64,000 nt of DNA from Trichothermofontia sichuanensis B231. Lineage in GTDB: Bacteria; Cyanobacteriota; Cyanobacteriia; B231. The notes beneath the pieces were generated by a model. It made no database searches and had not been told where the DNA came from. It worked only from the letters and a program-made list of their open reading frames with translations. The stretch is from positions 808,501 through 872,500 of the forward strand of contig NZ_CP110848.1 of NCBI RefSeq assembly GCF_026240635.1, in the 5' to 3' direction. Position 1 is the stretch's first letter, and each line of letters starts with the position of its first letter. Shown one piece after another: positions 8,613-18,393 of this stretch. The translations under genes and the position numbers were made by a program.

Positions 8613-9137
8613 AGAGGGTCAATCGGTTGGATATAATTTAGGTTTAGCTTGCTCTAGTGTACGCTGCTAGGGAGTAGCACAACCCAGGGGCAGGGGAGCC
8701 ACACAGGTCACTGTAGCATTTTGTAAACCTAACTCCCCCTCCCCCGTCGAGGACAGCCTGACACAATAGCCACTGCGAGCCAGGGAGTCTGAATTATCCT
8801 GGCTGGCGTGGCTTACCTGCAAATTTACGGAGTCGGTCTAACTTGTGTAGTATATTCCCCTATCAGTAAACTCTGTAGAACCCATTAGCCGTCATTTTCA
8901 ATGATGAAAAAGTCATTCAATTAGGATGATAATGATAATTTTAATTCAGATTAATTAAGATTATCCTTGGGAACTCGTAAACGCTCGCCCAATAGAAAAT
9001 TTACAAAAATAGACATGATTCTTGTTCTTGCAAAAGTATTTATGATATTATTGCAAATGCCATGCAAATTATCTCTTAAATATCTTAAACGCTAGGGCAC
9101 AAAGAACACGATATTATCATAGTTGATAGGTGTTACC
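8613..9137. other. 525-bp divergent spacer, AT-rich toward the STAND gene
   Basis: The spacer lies between divergent ndhO and the STAND gene, so it should contain both promoters. The half next to the STAND gene is AT-rich. It has a doubled GATAAT word at 8928-8939, followed by TTTAAT, which resembles two thirds of a Fur-type hexamer array but has no inverted half. No RNA gene or conserved ORF was recognised. Confidence 0.4.
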
Positions 9138-10472
9138 GTGAATTCTTCAGACTTCGTCGTCTTTCTCAGACAGGAAGCCCGCAAGTGCCGGGTTTCCAAT
9201 GCCGAACTGGCTGCCTTGGAGCTTGCGCTAGAGAATCACTCAAGCGAGGAGATTGCCCGTAAACTGGGGATTAGCCCCGCCGCCGCCCGTCAACGCTTGA
9301 GCGAGGTGTATCGGAAGTTTCAGGTGGAGGGACGTGGTCCGGTGAAGCTTCGGAACTTGATGCAGCGGTTGAATACGCAATTTAAGGACCTAGCGGCCAC
9401 GATGCCGACGGTTATGGCTGCGCCCGCGGAACCGGTGGAAGTAGGGCGTAGTTGGGAGGAGATGCCGCCGATCGTCAGCCATTTCTACGGTCGGGAACCA
9501 GAACTGACGATGCTTCAGCATGCGATTATCCAGGAGCGTACGCCGTTGGTGGGGTTGGTGGGACTCCCAGGGATTGGTAAAACAACGCTGGCGGCAAAGC
9601 TGGCAGAAGACTTGAAGTCAACGTTTGAACACGTGATCTGGCGAACGTTGAACCAGCCGATCCCGTTGCTGAGCTTCTTGAATAATTTGCTACAAAGCTT
9701 CAAAGAGCCTTCGGATCTGCAAGTACCTTCGGTGCAGGCGGGTTTGGAGCAATTGCTGGTGTATTTGGAACAACAGCCAACCTTGCTGATCCTGGATAAT
9801 TTTGATGTGCTGTTGCGTCCGGGTGATCCGCATGGTCGCTATCAGTCGGGTTGTGAGGGGTATGGCCAGTTGATCCGGGCGATCGCGAAGCGGGATCATG
9901 CCAGTTGTTTGATCCTCACTAGCCATGCTGAAACCGTTGAACTGGTGAATTTGGAACGGCGTCAGTTGGCAGTGATACTAAAGTTGGAGGGGCTGAGTCC
10001 GGAAGCTGCCCAGTCGATGTTGAGTGAGCGGGGCCTGAAAGGGGAGGCCAAAACCTATCAACAGTTGATCGATCGCTACCGCAGCAATCCTTTGCAACTG
10101 GAAGATGTGGCCACGATTATCCAGAATGTATTTGATGGTGATGTGGCTCAGTTTATTGGTTTAGATACGACGATCGTGGATACAACGTATCGTAAAGTGT
10201 TGGATCAGTATTTTAACTATTTGACGGATCTGGAAGTTGTCGTTGTTCATGCTCTGGCACAGGCCGATCAACCGATCGGGATTCAAGCGATTAAGGAGCA
10301 GGCCTCTAAGGATTTAGCAACTTCGGAGGTGATTGAAGCCTTAGAGCAGTTGAGCAATCGCTCTTTGTTAGAGAAAAAGCGGGGGCGGGGCCAGGGTGAG
10401 TTGCTGTTCACGCTGCAACCGGTCATCCGCAAATATGTTCGTAAGTATCGGATGTCGGCGGCGGGTATCTAG
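9138..10472 (+). CDS. HTH-STAND (NB-ARC-type) signalling NTPase, short form
   Basis: About 444 residues. The first ~80 form a sigma-region-4/LuxR-like helix-turn-helix (ENHSSEEIARKLGISPAAAR, then RQRLSEVYRKF). A P-loop STAND ATPase follows, with Walker A GLPGIGKTT near residue 140, Walker B LLILDNFDVLL near 220, and a SCLILTSHAE sensor strand. The C-terminal third is a helical/winged-helix arm ending in EKKRGRGQGELLFTLQPVIRKY. STAND proteins usually carry WD40 or TPR repeats after the NTPase. None are encoded here, but the next gene starts three bases later and brings TPRs and a kinase. I prefer GTG at 9138 (NSSDFVVFL) over TTG at 9123. The role is presumably regulatory, with the ligand unknown. 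Confidence 0.8.
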   Translation: MNSSDFVVFLRQEARKCRVSNAELAALELALENHSSEEIARKLGISPAAARQRLSEVYRKFQVEGRGPVKLRNLMQRLNTQFKDLAATMPTVMAAPAEPVEVGRSWEEMPPIVSHFYGREPELTMLQHAIIQERTPLVGLVGLPGIGKTTLAAKLAEDLKSTFEHVIWRTLNQPIPLLSFLNNLLQSFKEPSDLQVPSVQAGLEQLLVYLEQQPTLLILDNFDVLLRPGDPHGRYQSGCEGYGQLIRAIAKRDHASCLILTSHAETVELVNLERRQLAVILKLEGLSPEAAQSMLSERGLKGEAKTYQQLIDRYRSNPLQLEDVATIIQNVFDGDVAQFIGLDTTIVDTTYRKVLDQYFNYLTDLEVVVVHALAQADQPIGIQAIKEQASKDLATSEVIEALEQLSNRSLLEKKRGRGQGELLFTLQPVIRKYVRKYRMSAAGI

Positions 10473-10475
10473 GGC

Positions 10476-12260
10476 ATGGATGCACTTACGCCATCGGAAC
10501 GGCCTGCCTCTGTCCCTTTGGGTCAGCATGATGGAGTAAGTTATTGTATCAACCCTCACTGTCGCCAGATGCAAGCGATCGCGGCGGGAGAGGTTTGCCG
10601 CTCTTGTGGCACCTCTCTCCTTGTGCATGGCAAATATCGACTTATCCGCTCTTTGCGAGCCATGAATCCGTTCGCTACGACGGAGATTTTCGAGGTTGAA
10701 AGTTGGCCCGATCGCACCCGGAAAGTGATGAAGGTGTTGAAAGACACCGATCCCCAGACGATCGAGCGATTTGAGCGAGAAGCGTTGGCGCTGCAGTGGT
10801 TAGATCATCCCGGTATCCCCAAGTCAGAACTGGGGGACAATTTTACGGTTGAGGTGCCAGCCACGGGGGAAGTCCTGCACTGTCTGGTAATGGAAAAAAT
10901 TGCGGGGGAGAATTTAGAGACCTGGGTGAAGCAGCACGGACCCATTGATCAGAAGACGGCGATCGCCTGGTTGAAACAACTCCTGGAAGTGCTGGAGGTT
11001 CTCCACGAAAATCAATTTTTCCACCGGGATATTAAGCCCTCCAATATTATGCGTCGGCCCGATGGGCAGCTTGTCCTGATCGATTTTGGCAGTGTGCGGA
11101 CGCTCACAACGACCTATCTGGTCTCGGTTCATGCGCGGGCGGTGACCACGTCTCTCTCTGTGGGGTACACGCCCCAGGAACAATTGGATGGGCAAGCAGT
11201 GCCCCAGTCTGATTTATTTGCGTTGGGACGAACATTTGTTTACCTATTAACGGGGCTTCATCCTGCCGATATTCCCTACAAAACGACCAACAATCAGCTA
11301 TTGTGGCGTGATCAGGCTCCCCAAATCTCCCCAGCGCTGAAGGATCTGATTGATGAACTCATGGCTCTCAGACCCACCGATCGGCCCGCCAGTGCAGCGG
11401 TTGTGCATCGCCGTTTATCCGCTAACGACCTACGCCTCACGGATATTAAGCTATTTTTCAACTCGCGCAAATTCAAGCTAGGAGCAACCTTACTATTAGG
11501 ACTGGGTATACTCACACTAGCCGCTTATAAAATCTCATTACCTTTCTTAGGTAGACATTACTTTGATTTAGCGCAAGAAGCTCTCAAAAATAACCAACTG
11601 GATAGGGCAGAGAAATACTATCAAAAAGCCAAAAACTATAATCCCAATGATTCTAGAATTTATAATAACCTTGGTTTTATCTGTCAACAGCGACAAGATC
11701 GAGTTTGTGCTGAGGCGATGTATGCAAAGTCATTGGAGTTAGACCCCAATGATCTGATCACCCAGTATAATATCGCTGAACTCAATGCTGAAGCTGGAAA
11801 CTTGCAGAAAGCCAAGGAACAATATCGCTCAATTATCCAGTCTCCGTCCCAAACTAATAATGTGCTCGTAGTCACGGCTATGAATAATTTGGCACGGCTA
11901 GAGGTCATAGATGGTAACCTTGAGGAAGCAATATCTCTAGCATCAAAAGGATTGAAAAAGGCTACTACTGATCTTGATAAAGCAATACTTTACAAAAATC
12001 GTGGTTGGGCCTATTATTTGCAAGGAAATTATGAACTAGCGATCGCCGACTTAGAATTATCGATAAAACGAGCTAGCGATCGAGCAGACGCGTATTGTCT
12101 TTTAGCCCAAATTCTGCAAGAGGAAGGTAACCAGCAAGCATCGAGTTTATGGAAAGATTGTTTAAAGTATGGTTCCCCCAACGAAGATTTAGAAGTTAAG
12201 CTTTGGAAGAATCTTGCTAGGAAGTTCCTGAATATCCAGGAGGCAAAAGATGAAGGCTAA
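10476..12260 (+). CDS. Zinc-ribbon Ser/Thr protein kinase with TPR repeats
   Basis: A 594-residue Hanks-type kinase. A four-Cys zinc ribbon (Cys24, 29, 41, 44) precedes the kinase domain, which spans roughly residues 55-310. The catalytic loop HRDIKPSNIMRR and the DFG motif in LIDFGSVRT are intact. A membrane segment near residue 335 (LGATLLLGLGILTLAAY) is followed by about six TPRs. The likely topology puts the kinase in the cytoplasm and the TPRs outside. The start codon lies three bases after the STAND stop and no strong ribosome-binding site is visible, so translational coupling is likely. The last 11 bases overlap the next ORF, giving a three-gene operon. Confidence 0.88.
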   Translation: MDALTPSERPASVPLGQHDGVSYCINPHCRQMQAIAAGEVCRSCGTSLLVHGKYRLIRSLRAMNPFATTEIFEVESWPDRTRKVMKVLKDTDPQTIERFEREALALQWLDHPGIPKSELGDNFTVEVPATGEVLHCLVMEKIAGENLETWVKQHGPIDQKTAIAWLKQLLEVLEVLHENQFFHRDIKPSNIMRRPDGQLVLIDFGSVRTLTTTYLVSVHARAVTTSLSVGYTPQEQLDGQAVPQSDLFALGRTFVYLLTGLHPADIPYKTTNNQLLWRDQAPQISPALKDLIDELMALRPTDRPASAAVVHRRLSANDLRLTDIKLFFNSRKFKLGATLLLGLGILTLAAYKISLPFLGRHYFDLAQEALKNNQLDRAEKYYQKAKNYNPNDSRIYNNLGFICQQRQDRVCAEAMYAKSLELDPNDLITQYNIAELNAEAGNLQKAKEQYRSIIQSPSQTNNVLVVTAMNNLARLEVIDGNLEEAISLASKGLKKATTDLDKAILYKNRGWAYYLQGNYELAIADLELSIKRASDRADAYCLLAQILQEEGNQQASSLWKDCLKYGSPNEDLEVKLWKNLARKFLNIQEAKDEG

Positions 12261-12738
12261 TCAAATACTGTTTCAAGTAGCCCTTACTGCTACGACATCA
12301 CTGCTATCGATATCAGTGTTCGGACTAACGATCTTCGGACTAACGATGCAAAAAGCGACAGCGGGTATCTGTTTTTCCCCATCTGGTCGCGCCTACTCAT
12401 GCACACCCCGGAGTGCTAATCGTTTTCTTATCGTTAGCCCTGGTCCTGAAGTGTTACAGGCTCGGCCTGAATTAAGTTGGGTACCCGTAGTAGGTGCAAA
12501 CCAATATGTGATTAGTATTTTTGATGAGGAGGAAGTGGAACCGTCAAAAGTGGCTACGGTAGCGGCTTTAGGCCTGATTCCTTCGCAAGCGGGGTATGTC
12601 AAGATTCCGTATCCTTTTCCGGAAGCGCTCACGGTTGGCAAACCCTACCAGTTACAAATTGAGGCGCAGAGCAATGATGTTAATCAGCCAGAACCGATCG
12701 TGGCGAAGGTATTTTTCCAGGTTACTGCCGATCAGTAG
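12250..12738 (+). CDS. Small secreted protein with Ig/FnIII-like core
   Basis: A 162-residue protein of unrecognised family. A long N-terminal hydrophobic stretch (about residues 9-38) ends in KATAG, a plausible signal-peptidase site. The mature part has two Cys pairs of possible disulfides near its start (ICFSPSGRAYSC). It then shows a beta-sandwich-like pattern, PELSWVPVVGANQYVISIFD followed by GKPYQLQIEAQ, reminiscent of fibronectin-III-like modules of cyanobacterial secreted proteins. It overlaps the kinase gene by 11 bases, so it is probably co-translated. The arrangement suggests an extracytoplasmic partner for the kinase TPR region, but that is inference. It converges on the CHAT gene with a 6-bp gap. 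Confidence 0.65.
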   Translation: MKANQILFQVALTATTSLLSISVFGLTIFGLTMQKATAGICFSPSGRAYSCTPRSANRFLIVSPGPEVLQARPELSWVPVVGANQYVISIFDEEEVEPSKVATVAALGLIPSQAGYVKIPYPFPEALTVGKPYQLQIEAQSNDVNQPEPIVAKVFFQVTADQ

Positions 12739-12744
12739 GTGGCT

Positions 12745-15372
12745 CTAGGTCCAGCTACCCACGAGGATAAAGGCGGCCCAGTGGTAGGGATGGTGGTATT
12801 GCGGATCAGGATGATGGAGGAGGGTCAGTTGGGCATGGCATAGGCTCTCGGCCCGACTTTCGCCCTGACGCAACGATCGATAAAACTGCTGCATCAACAG
12901 GGCTGTAGACTCATCATTCACCTGCCACAGGCTACCAACCGTGCTCCGTGCCCCGGCGCGAATGGCTACCCCCGCTAGTCCTAGTCCCCCCCGCCGATCG
13001 TCTTTGGCGGTTTCGCAGGCACTCAGGACAAGCAATTCTAGATCCACAGAATGCTTTTGTGTTTTTTCCCGTAATAGGCGATCGAGATCAGGTAAAGTCA
13101 GGGGCTGATCATAGGCCCAAATTTTGGTCTCGTTGGGATCTGAGCTAAATTGGCCGTGGGTCGCTAAATGGAGAATCGCGATCGGGTCGGTATACAATCG
13201 GTATTGCAATTCGCTCACCGTAAAATCTTGGTCGAGCAGTGCAATACTGGATGGCTTTAATAAGGGTTGAATGGCTTTAATTTCTGGCTGCACAAAGTTT
13301 AACGGCTCAAGGCCATCGACCCTAAAGGCTTCTCCCGCTGCAGCACCTGAAATGAGCGCTTGGCTCCGTTTCAGGTCTAAGGCCTTGAGCGGGCGAATAT
13401 AGGAACCGGGAATATAGGCAATTGTATAGTCCTCAATTAAATAGCGATCGTGTTCATCTTGTAGCAGGGCGAAGGGAATACCTTGTAGGTCGCTATCTAC
13501 GACAAACAGCAGATTACCTGATGTTGGCAGATAGGGACGAATCGGTTGCAAAATTTTCTGATAAAGGCTCTTAGCGGTGGCAGTCAGACGATGATTACCT
13601 GCTAAGGTTTCAGCCCGCCAGTGAGAGGATCCAAGGATAGTTTGCATCACATTAAATGGCGTTCTCAGCTCATGCCAAGTACCCATATAGGATTGTAGAG
13701 TCTGATGGGGTCGATTAACGATAATGAGGACTTTATCAGCTGCTTTTAAACTAATCAGATAAATAATGGTATCCGCTTGTTTAGCGGCTGCCTCTTCAAG
13801 CACAACTTTCATCTCACTACTATAGAGGCCGCATTTCAAAAAGTTCTCTAACTCCACTTGCTGAAAGTTTTTATTGACTTTAATAATCTCACGTAGCGTC
13901 TCCGGGGTCGGTTGTGGCGCTTGTTCCAGATAAAGGGCAATTAACTCGCGATAAATTGGCTCAATTTTATTACGGAAAGAAAATAGCAAATCGGAGCTAT
14001 TATATAAAACTTCCTTGCGAACACTTTCCAGATCTACGATCGCGGCTTGATAGGCAGCAATGGCAGCCTTGATATCTCCTAGACGCTGATAAATTTTTCC
14101 TAGCTGGTGTTGTTCGCGAAACGTGATTTCATCTGCGTTCAGACGTTGGGCGAGCAAAAGCCCTTGCTCAGTATAGGTTTTAGCTTGCCAGAGGTGGCCC
14201 ATTTCCTGATGAAGATTGCCTAACTCTGTCAGGGCGATCGCCTGGAGGCGGGGGTTGTCAAGCTGCTTGGCTAGGGTCAGGGCTTCGGTAGTTAGTTGAA
14301 AGGCAATTTCGGTAAAATTTTGTCCCAGGTCTTGAGACTGCATTAGACCTTGGGCAAATTTGAGACGAGCATAGAAACCATCGATCGCGGATAAGCCAGA
14401 AAATAGATCTGAAGTATCTAATAAACTGGCGATCGTGCTTTGCTTAGAATTTTTGACATCAATGATTTGTTGTTTTTCTGTGTCTGATTGCAGATAGTTC
14501 TGATTGGCATTGAGCCATTGTTCATATTCAATCAAAAAACTTAGCTGATTGATGCGTAAAAGATTACTGATATGCGGTTCTTCTGGATAACGGTTAACAA
14601 CGGTAATGGCTCGATGGTAATGATCAAGGACTTGTTTGGCTGTGTCAATTACCCTTCGCCGATCGCGCTCTAGCTTGTTATCCCGGCGATCGGCGATTTC
14701 TTGGGTACTTCGATAAAATAAAACCTTGAGGTTACTTAAACTTAAATAGTCCCTGGCAATTTCTGGGGCTAATTGCAACGTGCTGGCAATATCTAAGCTT
14801 TTACTGAGGAGTTGTTTAGCTACTTCAATTTCCCCTAATTTCCGCAGAGATTCACTAGCGACTCGTAATCCCAGGGCCATGATGGGGGTTGGGGTCAGTT
14901 GCTCAAATTGCTGAGTGAGGTGATATTTCTCTGCATCAGGTAGATAATTTTGGAGATCGCGCAAGTGGCAAAGCTCTGAGATCCGGGTTAATTGGATCGC
15001 AGTGAGTGAGGTGGTGCAGGCTTGGCGATCGTGGCCCAGGGCTAACCAGGCAAGGCTACGATTAATCTGACTACCCGCAATGCCATCTGCATACTGTAGG
15101 TCTTGATAAAGTTTAAGTGCCTGACCCCAGGTTTGCAGGGCGGCTTCCGGCTGGCCATTGTTTAACTGTTCATGGCCCTGAGCCGTGAGTTGGGCCGCTT
15201 GTTGGCGTAGGTTTTCAACCCGATCGGCGGTTGTGGCCACAGCAAAGGCAGACGGGGCTTGAGGCGATGGGGGGGGCTGAGCAACCGCAGCAGCAGCGAT
15301 ACAGAGGAGGGTAACCAAAACGACTAAAAAGAGGAACCGCAGGTGCGAGCGCTTGCCGTTGAATCGCATCAC
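12745..15372 (-). CDS. Secreted TPR-CHAT domain protein
   Basis: An 875-residue protein. An N-terminal signal sequence (LFLVVLVTLLCIAAAAVAQ) is followed by TPRs over roughly residues 50-480 and a C-terminal CHAT (caspase-like) domain. The His-Cys dyad is visible in HLATHGQFSSDP and VLSACETAKDDRRGG, then GLAGVAIRAGARSTVGSLWQVND. It is therefore a predicted active clan CD cysteine peptidase acting outside the cytoplasm. The start is GTG at 15372, or ATG at 15369. The GTG overlaps the stop codon of the upstream adhesin gene by one base, so the two are translationally coupled. CHAT-TPR genes next to haemagglutinin-like genes are common in cyanobacteria. The substrates are unknown. Confidence 0.9.
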   Translation of the reverse strand: MMRFNGKRSHLRFLFLVVLVTLLCIAAAAVAQPPPSPQAPSAFAVATTADRVENLRQQAAQLTAQGHEQLNNGQPEAALQTWGQALKLYQDLQYADGIAGSQINRSLAWLALGHDRQACTTSLTAIQLTRISELCHLRDLQNYLPDAEKYHLTQQFEQLTPTPIMALGLRVASESLRKLGEIEVAKQLLSKSLDIASTLQLAPEIARDYLSLSNLKVLFYRSTQEIADRRDNKLERDRRRVIDTAKQVLDHYHRAITVVNRYPEEPHISNLLRINQLSFLIEYEQWLNANQNYLQSDTEKQQIIDVKNSKQSTIASLLDTSDLFSGLSAIDGFYARLKFAQGLMQSQDLGQNFTEIAFQLTTEALTLAKQLDNPRLQAIALTELGNLHQEMGHLWQAKTYTEQGLLLAQRLNADEITFREQHQLGKIYQRLGDIKAAIAAYQAAIVDLESVRKEVLYNSSDLLFSFRNKIEPIYRELIALYLEQAPQPTPETLREIIKVNKNFQQVELENFLKCGLYSSEMKVVLEEAAAKQADTIIYLISLKAADKVLIIVNRPHQTLQSYMGTWHELRTPFNVMQTILGSSHWRAETLAGNHRLTATAKSLYQKILQPIRPYLPTSGNLLFVVDSDLQGIPFALLQDEHDRYLIEDYTIAYIPGSYIRPLKALDLKRSQALISGAAAGEAFRVDGLEPLNFVQPEIKAIQPLLKPSSIALLDQDFTVSELQYRLYTDPIAILHLATHGQFSSDPNETKIWAYDQPLTLPDLDRLLREKTQKHSVDLELLVLSACETAKDDRRGGLGLAGVAIRAGARSTVGSLWQVNDESTALLMQQFYRSLRQGESRAESLCHAQLTLLHHPDPQYHHPYHWAAFILVGSWT

Positions 15373-18197
15373 TAACTCCGATTTTCGGTGGGGGTAAGCT
15401 GAGGGCAGCTATGGTGAGGATGCCCCGATCGCAGGGCCGGATTAAACCCGTTGGCCCCAACTAACTCAATCTGGCCATCCGCATTCATTTGCCAACTCGC
15501 GGCTTCAACGATCGCCTTTGGGAGAATAGGCTTATCTGAAATACGGTCTGGACGATTGGTGGCGATCGGGGCCACGGGGTCAGACCATCCCCCCATACTG
15601 GGCAGGGTTCCCCCAACTTCCGGCGGCAATCCTCCCCGGCCCACATCTTGGTAACGCGAGATGCCCGACTCGCCTGCGGAGACGCTACGGGAACGACAGC
15701 CCGTTTCCACTGGCGGTAGGTCTTGAAAAGTGGGGAGGGTGGCCAATACTCCTCGACCCGGATCACGCTCCAGGATAGTTAGCTCAATCTGACCATCAAA
15801 TTCCGGTCCCAGGGCAGAACTGGCGGTAATGTCACTATTCGGGGTGAGTTCGCGTCGGGCCCCTGTCCCAAAGATCCCCTGGGCTGCAATGCGCACCCGG
15901 CCCCCCGGCCCCCCCAGGGAGTTGGCGGAAATATCACTATTTCCCAGGGCAGTTAGCAAACTTGTGGTGATGAAAATATTGCCCCCAGTGGTTGTTTGGG
16001 CGGCATTGGTAGTAATTTGGCTGCCGCGACGCAGTTGGAGATTTCTCGTATTGATTTCAATATTGCCAAACTCACCAGAGATAACTTCAGCCGTTATTTT
16101 TCCATCACTGAGTTGAATTAAGGGTGAACGAATGATCACACTACCGGCATTTCCCGGCCCAGTATTGTTAACTCCAATCTCGCCCCCATCTCGAATGATA
16201 AGTTCCGGTGTCATGAGGATAATGCTGCCCGCATCTCCTTCGAGAGGATAAGGATTCTCTTCAAAGGTGCCACCATCCGCTCGAATAGCACTACCATCTC
16301 GTTCACGGAAACAATTGCATTTTCCCACGACTTCAATACGATCGAAAGCAGTAATAATCACATCGCCTGCATTACCAATTCCTCTCGTTGACGAGTAAAT
16401 TGCAGCACCATCTTGCACAATTAAGCGATTAGTATTTATTCTTAGCTTCCCAGCCTCTCCTAATGACAATGTACTGGTGTTTAGTGCGGAAGGAATTGGC
16501 CCTTCCGGATTATCAAAAGGAATCGATGATTGACCAGAAATGATAATTAAATCAGCATTGATCGTCATATCTCCGGAAGTACCTATATCGCTATAATTAC
16601 TTGTATTGATCTGGCTACCTCCTTCCAGATTTAAATTTCGAGCATTAATGATGAGATCGCCAGCATTTCCCTCGCCGATCGTTTCTGTAATAACAATACT
16701 CACACCAAAAACAAGCCTTAGACTTCTGATGAGTGCTATGGAAAGATTTTCTGTACTTTTTAAGGAAATGTCTTCCGCATTAATTCTGATTTCGCCACCT
16801 TGTCCTTTGTCCAGGGTAATGGCAACGATATAACTGCCATTCAGGGATAAATTTTTTGTGTTGATGTCTAGATCACCCGCTTTACCTATGCCATCCGTAC
16901 CAGTGGCAAGAATTGCGTTTTCGAATCGGATATCATTAGCTACGTCAACCTTAAGGTTCCCCCCTTGACCATCACCAAACACTAAGGTCATAATAGCCGT
17001 TCCGCTATCAATAGATAATCTATCTGATGTGATGCTTAAATCTCCTGAATTCCCGATTCCAAAACTTAAACTAAAAATACCATCATCTTCAATAGGCAGA
17101 TTCAGACCCTCAGATTGACCAGCGGTTTCTGCTATCCCATATTCCAGTAAACCTGTGATCCGTTCCGGGAGGTTACTCTCACCTCGAATTTCAATGGAAT
17201 TGGCTTGAATGGCAATGTCACCTGCATTGCCTGCCCCCAGAGTTAGAGATGTGATAAAGGATTTGTCCTGAAGTTTAAGATCCCTGGCCCGAATGACAAT
17301 ACCCACGCCATCCTGATCGCCGATCGTATTGGCCGTAATCGCCGATCGCTCCCGTAGCACCACCTGATCGCCATGCACGGCAATCCGCCCCCCTCCTGGC
17401 CCGGTGGCATCGATTCGGGCCTGATTTTGCATCACCACATCCCGAAAAGCCTGCACCTGGGAAAAGTCAAGCTGATAGCCCAACGGATTCGCCGCTAAGC
17501 CCACATAACTCCCACGTTCGACCCCAGACACCTCCACATTGCCAGCCAGCGCCACCAGGTTGCCGTCCAACGTGACATCCCCGCCTACTAAGGCCAACGT
17601 TTGCCCCGGTAGCACCTCTAACCCACTCATTCGGTTGACAGTGGCATTCATCGGAACAAGATGACGGGCCGCATTGGCGATCGTGCCTCCCTGTTGCCCA
17701 AATTGCAGCCCGATCGGCGTTGAAATCGTGAGCAAGCTAGGTTGATCAACGCTATCTGTCCGAAACTCCGTATTATCAGCAAATTTCAAACCAGTGGCGG
17801 TTGTCGCAAAAAATGAGCCGCCTACTTCTAGCCGTGCATTGGGGCCAAAGACAATCCCATTGGGATTCAGAAGGAAAAAATTAGCGGGACTGGCCGATCG
17901 CAGGGTGCCCTGAATATCCGAGATTGATTGCCCTGTGACCCGGCTGATAATGTTGTCGATCTGGGCCGTTTGAATAAAGTCCGCGATCGTGCCGTTGGGG
18001 ATTGAAAAGCTTTCAAAGCTATGGAAAAGGTTACGGCCCGCGATCGTGCCTTCTGTGATTTGGTAGATATTGCCTTGTTGGGAGACGACGGAATGATTGG
18101 GGAGTGTACGATCGGGTATTATTTGGGCATAACTTCGATTATCGTAACCACTGGAAATAACCAACGGGATAGCAATTAAAGCAGGCCAAATTTTCAT
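15372..18197 (-). CDS. TPS-type filamentous haemagglutinin-like adhesin
   Basis: About 941 residues. After a signal peptide (WPALIAIPLVISS...YAQ) comes the two-partner-secretion domain, with NHSVVSQQGNIYQITEGTI, the NPNGIVFGPNARLEVGGSF segment and SFFATTATGLKF. A long beta-helical region follows, with repeated blocks such as GNAGDI.I.A/GEGNAGDLIINARNL. The C-terminus has a few Cys residues (GKCNCF, ETGCRS, HSCPQL). Export normally needs an FhaC/TpsB-type outer-membrane pore, which is not in this window. I chose the ATG at 18197, directly before the signal peptide, because the longer frame starts inside repeat DNA. It is coupled to the CHAT gene. Confidence 0.9.
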   Translation of the reverse strand: MKIWPALIAIPLVISSGYDNRSYAQIIPDRTLPNHSVVSQQGNIYQITEGTIAGRNLFHSFESFSIPNGTIADFIQTAQIDNIISRVTGQSISDIQGTLRSASPANFFLLNPNGIVFGPNARLEVGGSFFATTATGLKFADNTEFRTDSVDQPSLLTISTPIGLQFGQQGGTIANAARHLVPMNATVNRMSGLEVLPGQTLALVGGDVTLDGNLVALAGNVEVSGVERGSYVGLAANPLGYQLDFSQVQAFRDVVMQNQARIDATGPGGGRIAVHGDQVVLRERSAITANTIGDQDGVGIVIRARDLKLQDKSFITSLTLGAGNAGDIAIQANSIEIRGESNLPERITGLLEYGIAETAGQSEGLNLPIEDDGIFSLSFGIGNSGDLSITSDRLSIDSGTAIMTLVFGDGQGGNLKVDVANDIRFENAILATGTDGIGKAGDLDINTKNLSLNGSYIVAITLDKGQGGEIRINAEDISLKSTENLSIALIRSLRLVFGVSIVITETIGEGNAGDLIINARNLNLEGGSQINTSNYSDIGTSGDMTINADLIIISGQSSIPFDNPEGPIPSALNTSTLSLGEAGKLRINTNRLIVQDGAAIYSSTRGIGNAGDVIITAFDRIEVVGKCNCFRERDGSAIRADGGTFEENPYPLEGDAGSIILMTPELIIRDGGEIGVNNTGPGNAGSVIIRSPLIQLSDGKITAEVISGEFGNIEINTRNLQLRRGSQITTNAAQTTTGGNIFITTSLLTALGNSDISANSLGGPGGRVRIAAQGIFGTGARRELTPNSDITASSALGPEFDGQIELTILERDPGRGVLATLPTFQDLPPVETGCRSRSVSAGESGISRYQDVGRGGLPPEVGGTLPSMGGWSDPVAPIATNRPDRISDKPILPKAIVEAASWQMNADGQIELVGANGFNPALRSGHPHHSCPQLTPTENRS

Positions 18198-18291
18198 ATC
18201 CGTAACCTGATCTAGGTAGGTGGGTGCCATTAAACTGAAGCCCCTGCCCAGGCTAAAAGGGCCGAGAGGGGGTTGAGCGTAAAAGCCCACT

Positions 18292-18350
18292 CTGATTGGG
18301 CGACTGACACAACTTGAACCGCCCTCACCCCAACTTCTCTCCCAGAGCGG
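18292..18350 (+). repeat. Family D repeat module, copy 1
   Basis: Begins CTGATTGGGCGACTGACA and continues into a CCCTCACCCC block. It resembles the minus-strand copy at 28253-28304 and the copy at 45654-45698. It sits at the outer edge of a composite that also holds family B and C modules. Confidence 0.55.
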
Positions 18351-18393
18351 GCAAGGTGCTCATCGCGCCAGGGTTTTGAGTGAAAGTCCCTTC

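Noticed and set aside
8660-8830. Cobalamin-riboswitch-like words (GCCACTG followed by GCCAGGGAGTCTG)
   Set aside because: The B12-box order and the upstream GGTG/CCCC helices are not present, and no B12-related gene follows.
9138-15372. STAND NTPase plus CHAT protease as an antiviral defence system
   Set aside because: The CHAT protein has a signal peptide and a TPS adhesin partner, so it acts outside the cytoplasm. The genes are on opposite strands, and no nuclease or known defence effector is nearby.
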